Assembly (NCBI GenBank): GCA_009761415.1
Contig: QUOL01000024.1
Location: 248,001-312,000 of the forward strand
Reading direction: 5' to 3'
Source of the DNA: Sarcomyxa edulis
Taxonomy: Eukaryota; Basidiomycota; Agaricomycetes; Agaricales; Mycenaceae
Length of the DNA stretch: 64,000 nucleotides
Shown piece after piece: positions 59,326-64,000 of the stretch. The notes under the pieces were generated by a model, which was not told the DNA's origin, did not search any database, and worked only from the letters and a program-made list of their open reading frames with translations. The translations under genes were made by a program, and so were the position numbers. Position 1 is the stretch's first letter, and every line of letters starts with the position of its first letter.

Positions 59326-60867
59326 CTGGTTAAACATTTCCAAAAGGTCATAATACGTATGCACCGCCACCCATGAAATACCTGTCATTTCCAAACCCCA
59401 TACCCATCTTATATCCCCATATCACCTTGTGCACTCTTCTTTTCTCGTACAGACGCTCGGAATTCTGGAATTCCAAAATCCGTGTACTTACATGCGCACA
59501 TATATGGACACCTATCGGCACACTACACTGGCATCTCTCTGGTATCACTTATGTGAAGATGGATGGATTGGCAGGTAGCGGTACGCGACTAAGGAACAAC
59601 GTGACTAATCCAGGCTACTTATGGGTACGCGTCTGTAGCTGACTAGGAGGCTCATGTACGGAGTGAGTCATCTCCTCCAACACTCCCCCAGATGGCGAAC
59701 GTCCGTACTACGCATATGTAAGTGGCCGAAAATATAGAAGTGGACCATGGTCCTTGTCTGCTTATGAGGTAGGGGTATTAAGGAGGTATGGGTAGGTGAC
59801 TGTAGTGTCACTGTTAGGTTCGAGCAAGCGATTTCGTCGTAGGGATTGGCAATGGATTGGCAATGGATTGGAGCCTAAGCTCCCCCGATTCGAAAGACTC
59901 GCATATAGGTGTATAGTTATGCAGTATCTGAGTTCGGTCGATGATGGGGCTGTCCGTGGGCATCTCAACGGCTAGCTGAAGTTTGGTTAGCGTCGATCGA
60001 TCGACTCTGTTGCTGCTGGGATAAGGGCTGTTGAATGAAAATCGAAAGCTGGATCCCGGGCCTGGGTTTGTTCTGCTTTCCCCCCCAGCCTCGGTTTCTT
60101 CGATTCTTGGTCCTATGTTTGTCGATTGATCGATGAGGGCTGTTGAATGGGAAAGAGAACTCCCCCGATTCGTGGTTCGAGGTTTGAGTGTCGCAGTTTA
60201 TTGTTACGAGTCCTTAATTTATTAAGTAGTCGTTCCCTTTATCCCTGTTCCAGCCAGAAATTTGCGAAAAATAACGATGTCTATCGCGTGGGAACATTTG
60301 CACAGCCACTGAATCCAACGCGACTTTGCACCGCCACATCTCAGCGGCAAATTTCGACGATGTCTATAGCGTGGGAACATTTCACAGCCACTGAATTCAA
60401 TGCGACTTTGCACCGCCACATCTCAGTGGCAAATTTCTACGATGTCTATCGCGTGGGAATCCTTGCACAGCCACATAATCCAATGTGACCTCGTACGATG
60501 TCTATGACATGGGAATACCTCCTCCTCCTCCTTGCACAGCCACTGTAAAATTGCGCCCGAAAATTGCTAAGATAATGGTCTGAGTTGCAATCAAGTCTGG
60601 ATTCTTTTGTTCAATTCTCTACTTTCCAGATACTAATCAATTCTGGTATTCTATCTCATCGTCTGGATTATTGGACCTTTTACGCTTCGAGTTCCTTGTT
60701 TCTAAAGAAGTGGTGTCTTGCTCGTCCGTGATGAGTACGGAGTGTGCCGTGGAACTTCCAACAAGCTGCTGTGGCAGATCTTTAATATTGTCAGATAGGT
60801 ATATTGTAACGTATAAGTCGTCGTTGACATACCGACAGCAACATTCTGTTGACCTTGAGTTTGTACT
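59326..60867. other. Intergenic with simple repeats
   Basis: No gene recognised. GGATTGGCAAT is repeated in tandem near 59845-59872, and an 83-bp tandem repeat lies at 60274-60500. Confidence 0.45.
60274..60510. repeat. Tandem repeat, about 83-bp unit
   Basis: Units starting ACGATGTCTAT at 60274, 60357, 60439 and 60495 (last ones shorter and diverged). Each has GTGGGAA, CACAGCCAC and TTTGCACCGCCACATCTCAG. It is translated openly in one frame, which I treat as incidental. Confidence 0.8.
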
Positions 60868-61375
60868 CGATCGTAAGGGTCTATTTCATCCTCAGAATCC
60901 GTATGGATGACTTCCAATGCAGCACCTCCAGCATTGTCGTTGCTCTGATATACGTAACATAAGCTTGAAGTGAACTAGGCAAACATATTCACTTACCGGT
61001 GCACTTGTGACTGGTCTCTTGTCGGCTAGAACCTGGAACAAATATAAGATAATTGAACGAACATTAGAGCAAAATTAGAATCTGACGCACCACATTGGCT
61101 CTCTGGACGCCCCACAATCTGGAGTCTTTCAGACGTGATTTGGCTCTGTCGAGTCTATTCTCGAGACCTGCTATTTCCTCCCTTTTCGCTCCCAATGCAT
61201 TGCGAAAATCATCTCGCTGCTTGGTAAGGGTAATCAGGTCCTCCCAAAGTTCCGCATTGATCCGTAATTCTGTCGTCCAAGAGCTTTCCAGATTTGTGTT
61301 CTCCTGTGTTAGTTGATCTACAGTATTCTGAAGTTTCTCCAGTAGTTTGATGTCTTCTTTTGTGTCGCTATACAT
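60868..61375 (-). CDS. Coiled-coil protein, uncharacterised
   Basis: From an ATG at 61375 the frame encodes about 95 residues of heptad-like sequence (IKLLEKLQNTVDQLTQENTN and later GLENRLDRAKSRLKD). Introns near 61090 and 60990 join further short exons (ADKRPVTSAP and an acidic EVIHTDSEDEIDPYD). The frame also continues upstream of the ATG without a stop to a GTG, so an earlier exon is possible. It may be a separate gene or the 3' exons of the gene at 62110-62905. Function unknown. Confidence 0.4.
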
Positions 61376-61616
61376 GTTGGCTTGAAGGTGCACGTTGGAA
61401 TAAAACTGAAGTACTTGTGAGTTCTTCAGACGATTGAAGTTGACCTGTGTTTGGACTTATTATATTTGCCCAAGCTTGATCAATAATGGCATCGAATGAA
61501 AACATGTTTTTCAACTTCAAACTGGTTTGATTGTATCTTGGATGCGTCCAAATGTACGTTCAAGATGATTAGTCATTCAATTTTCATCGCTATTCATGAG
61601 ACTATAGATTTTATGG

Positions 61617-61838
61617 ATTATGTAATCAATGATGTCAGTAGGATGATCGGCGTCTCGATCATCTTATTGACGTCATCGATTATGTAATACTGAACTTACC
61701 GATCCTTCCAGGAGTCTATCTCTCCTGCCACGACGGTCGGTTGTCCAAAATGATATATATTAGATAATTACATAATCAATGACGTCAGTAGGATGATCGG
61801 TCTCCCGATCATTTTGTTGACGTCATTGATTATGTAAT
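61617..61838. repeat. Two 72-bp fold-back repeats with TGACGTCA
   Basis: Copies at 61617-61688 and 61767-61838. Each is an inverted repeat of about 34 bp arms around a 4-bp centre; the second is almost perfect (ATTACATAATCAATGACGTCA on both arms). Every arm has TGACGTCA or the near form TGATGTCA, the palindromic CRE-type site of bZIP factors. They are arranged head to tail 78 bp apart. Confidence 0.8.
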
Positions 61839-62109
61839 ATATGATGTAGATATTTTTCAAGTCATTTTTTGATTGACGGTGGCAAACTTTGAAATTTATT
61901 TCTCTATGTCTGCAGCTCCTTCTCCTCTCCCTACATTTAGCTGTGCCATGCCCATACGTGCTTCCACGACTTCTTCATCTTCATCATACCCAATTCTCCG
62001 TTTTAAATGATTTGGAGCAAATATGGGACGTGCAACAATGTGATGCTCAGCCCTGGCGCTGCTTGCCATCTATGATCATGTATGAGTATACGATAGAAGT
62101 TACCAGTGA

Positions 62110-62905
62110 GACATAAATACCTTGCTGAAACTATTGTCCAAGAGCGTTACGGCCTGCAGTATACAGTGGATAGTAATCTTGTTGTTTTTGACAGGAATTG
62201 CTCGAAAGGTGTGCTGAACCTCGACAATATCTCCAACTTTGAAAATACTGGGATTAATTGGAGAGTAGCTGTCGAACGTCAGCAAAAGTTGAGAGTATAT
62301 TGGACTACCACGACTCACATAGATTTTCCTTCTGCCGACACTTTATGACCATAATACACAACGTCATTGTCCGCTCCATGCATGAGCGTATCCCCCATCA
62401 TGTTTCGCAGATTACCAGCTGGATCCACCATGTATCGGAATGGTACGGACACTTCATGTGGAGCATCTTGGATTGGAGTGAAGTATCTGTTCGATGCCGT
62501 GATGGTATCTCCGTAATCTAGATATTTAGCTGGTTCCCAAGCCTTGACCTCCCCTTCGGGAAAAGAAATAGCAAATAATTCGTGAACTTCTCTCAGCTTT
62601 GTAACGCTTAAAGAGAAAGTATCGCTTCCAAGACCTGTGAGTCCAATGTGTTGACGAAGATAACGATTTTTATGAGACTGCGATCTATACAGATTACCGT
62701 GAGCGTTGTAGTTTATGTCTATATTATATGGCGCTATCACTTACCTTTTCTGTACGGGGGGTAGATTTTTCTCAAAGAGAATACCTTGTACTCTCAATAC
62801 TACTTCGTCTGAATGGGTCTCGCCATCGTCGTTGACCTTTGGTCTTCCGAGTCTCCATATATTAGGATTCTCGAATGGCAACAAGTTAATATCTTCAAAC
62901 TTGTA
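62110..62905 (-). CDS. Member of an uncharacterised multicopy agaricomycete family
   Basis: Exons include GRPKVNDDGETHSDEVVLRVQ, then SFPEGEVKAWEPAKYLDYGD and DAPHEVSVPFRYMVDPAG, GADNDVVYYG, and after an intron FKVGDIVEVQHTFRAIPVK. I know these blocks in this order from many predicted agaricomycete proteins without assigned function, usually in many copies and often near transposons. Start and end are not resolved; upstream frames reach about 63390. Introns near 62740 and 62310 are supported by GT-AG and frame. It might be a mobile-element gene. Confidence 0.5.
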
Positions 62906-63392
62906 TATATAAATACATCAGTCTCAACAGTTTCGTGAATGAAAGAGATCCAACGCACTGATATTGTACTTAGTTGAACGCATGGCTTGTTTGCATTGGT
63001 AGTCGACTTTATACGTGCAGCAGAGATCTCCTCCAGTCTCGCTTCTACAAATTTGGTCAACAAGCTTTGTCTTTGTGAAATGAACCTCTATGCTTACTTG
63101 CAGCTGCAAAATTGTAGTGACCATCCATGTCGCTTTTCACAGTGTCCACAAGGGAAACAAGAAGAACTTGAGCCAGTTCGCTTGACTCCAAACTGCTAGT
63201 GGTCCTATCTATATTTATCATTGTGCCATCGATCGGTCTACTTCCGATTCGATCATTTACCTTGGCAACTGCAATTGATTCCGATCTATTTTTGCTCTGT
63301 TGGCTTCGGAGAGATAACTCTCTAATTGAACAATGATTGATGTCTTGTAACCCTGTCAAACACATTGAATTAAATTGATAACTTGACTTCAA

Positions 63393-63669
63393 CCTTGATT
63401 TTCCTTCACATATCCATTGTGTTCACTATTCTTTCCATAATGTTGCATGTGGTCATTGCTTGTGGACGATCGGTTGCAAAGTGTTTCGGTTTAGAATTCT
63501 GATCCCTTCTTTCCTTTTTTGGTTTAATTTGGCCAGAATCAGACTGGTCTACCCGTAAATGTACCTGCTTTGTTGTTCTTGGCCTCAAAACTGGTTAAGC
63601 CTCCCCTAATCCTAACATTTAAAAGACCACAATCATACTTTTCGTATGTCACTTTTTGTCGCTTTCGCC
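63393..63669. promoter_or_regulatory. Probable divergent promoter region
   Basis: About 280 bp between minus-strand frames of the uncharacterised family and the ATG of the acidic plus-strand gene at 63670. No specific element recognised. Confidence 0.3.
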
Positions 63670-64000
63670 ATGCCTCCCCGTACTCGTCGCATGTCAGTAT
63701 TCTCACTTGTGATGTAAATGCATGATTGTACTAACGACTTGTGTCCTCAGACCTAAACCTTCCACCCCTGTCAATTCAGATGGGGAGCCTGACGGTGTTG
63801 AAGAACCATATATTCCTGAAGATCTTGATCAGGATCTTGAGGGGTTTATTGTCGATGACGAGGCAGAGGAGGGGGAGGAGGAAGAAGATGGAGTTTTGGC
63901 TGAAATGTGCGCAATTCATGATTCATATCACTTCACATTCATTGACTCTACATTATCTGTAGTTCCGATGTCGAAGAAGATAATCATAATGATCTTTCAG
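63670..64000 (+). CDS. Acidic protein, 5' part only (runs off the window)
   Basis: Exon 1 MPPRTRR starts at 63670. A GT-AG intron ends at about 63750, then PKPSTPVNSDGEPDGVEEPY, IPEDLDQDLEGFIVDDEAEE and a Glu run follow. A second intron (donor about 63905, acceptor about 63961) leads to SDVEEDNHND and the window end. Highly acidic N-terminal regions of this kind open several transposon-encoded and nuclear proteins in agaricomycetes. The family cannot be decided from this part. Confidence 0.5.

Noticed and set aside
1..64000. CRISPR array, rRNA or tRNA genes
   Set aside because: No regularly spaced short repeats were seen and no tRNA A/B box pair could be folded by eye; a tRNA scan would be needed to exclude single tRNAs.
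1..64000. Starship-type captain or Helitron
   Set aside because: No tyrosine recombinase of that type and no Rep/HUH motif; the RecQ-like helicase lacks Helitron hallmarks.

Overview
The window reads as nuclear DNA of an agaricomycete (mushroom-forming basidiomycete) fungus. Genes are broken by many 47-70 bp GT-AG introns. Several families are typical of that group: a DUF6534 seven-helix protein, a DUF6589 protein, a short RecQ-like helicase with a zinc knuckle, a Gti1/Pac2 regulator and a chromodomain Gypsy retrotransposon. Exon-intron models were built by hand. For fourteen of the spliced genes the exon lengths I wrote out sum to a whole number of codons, which is a useful internal check. 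Function calls rest on recognised motifs, not on searches.

Left third (about 1.3-21.2 kb): a nested mobile region. The outer unit (1313-21182) has short terminal inverted repeats, a candidate 3-bp target duplication (AAT) and longer inner inverted-repeat arms. It carries a RecQ-like helicase (+), a convergent DUF6589 gene (-) that looks like a transposase, and a small acidic membrane-anchored ORF (-). A 0.6-kb MITE-like element sits in its left arm. A 12,250-bp chromoviral Gypsy element with identical 473-bp LTRs and a 5-bp duplication (ATCCC) has inserted into the last exon of the DUF6589 gene. The Gypsy element has a single gag-pol frame plus a separate 878-residue ORF2. Its two leaders carry pairs of hairpins with the same 9-nt loop on unrelated stems.

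Middle (21.6-50.1 kb): ordinary single-copy type genes. In order: Nudix hydrolase (-), a complete viperin-like radical SAM enzyme (-), delta-12 fatty acid desaturase (+), a MACPF-like protein (-), a zinc-type polyol/alcohol dehydrogenase (-), divergent from alpha-aminoadipate reductase LYS2 (+), then ENP2/NOL10 (+), a mitochondrial carrier (+), SURF4/ERV29 (-), a repeat-rich stretch, a secreted esterase (+) and a histidine acid phosphatase (-).

Right part (50.4-64 kb): a DUF6534 membrane protein (-), a long stretch without a recognisable gene, a Gti1/Pac2 regulator (+), tandem repeats, a pair of fold-back repeats that contain TGACGTCA, genes of an uncharacterised agaricomycete family (-), and the first exons of an acidic protein (+) that runs off the window.

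The best candidates for something undescribed are the RecQ + DUF6589 inverted-repeat element and the covarying hairpin pairs of the Gypsy element. The viperin-Nudix pair next to the element is a third point of interest.
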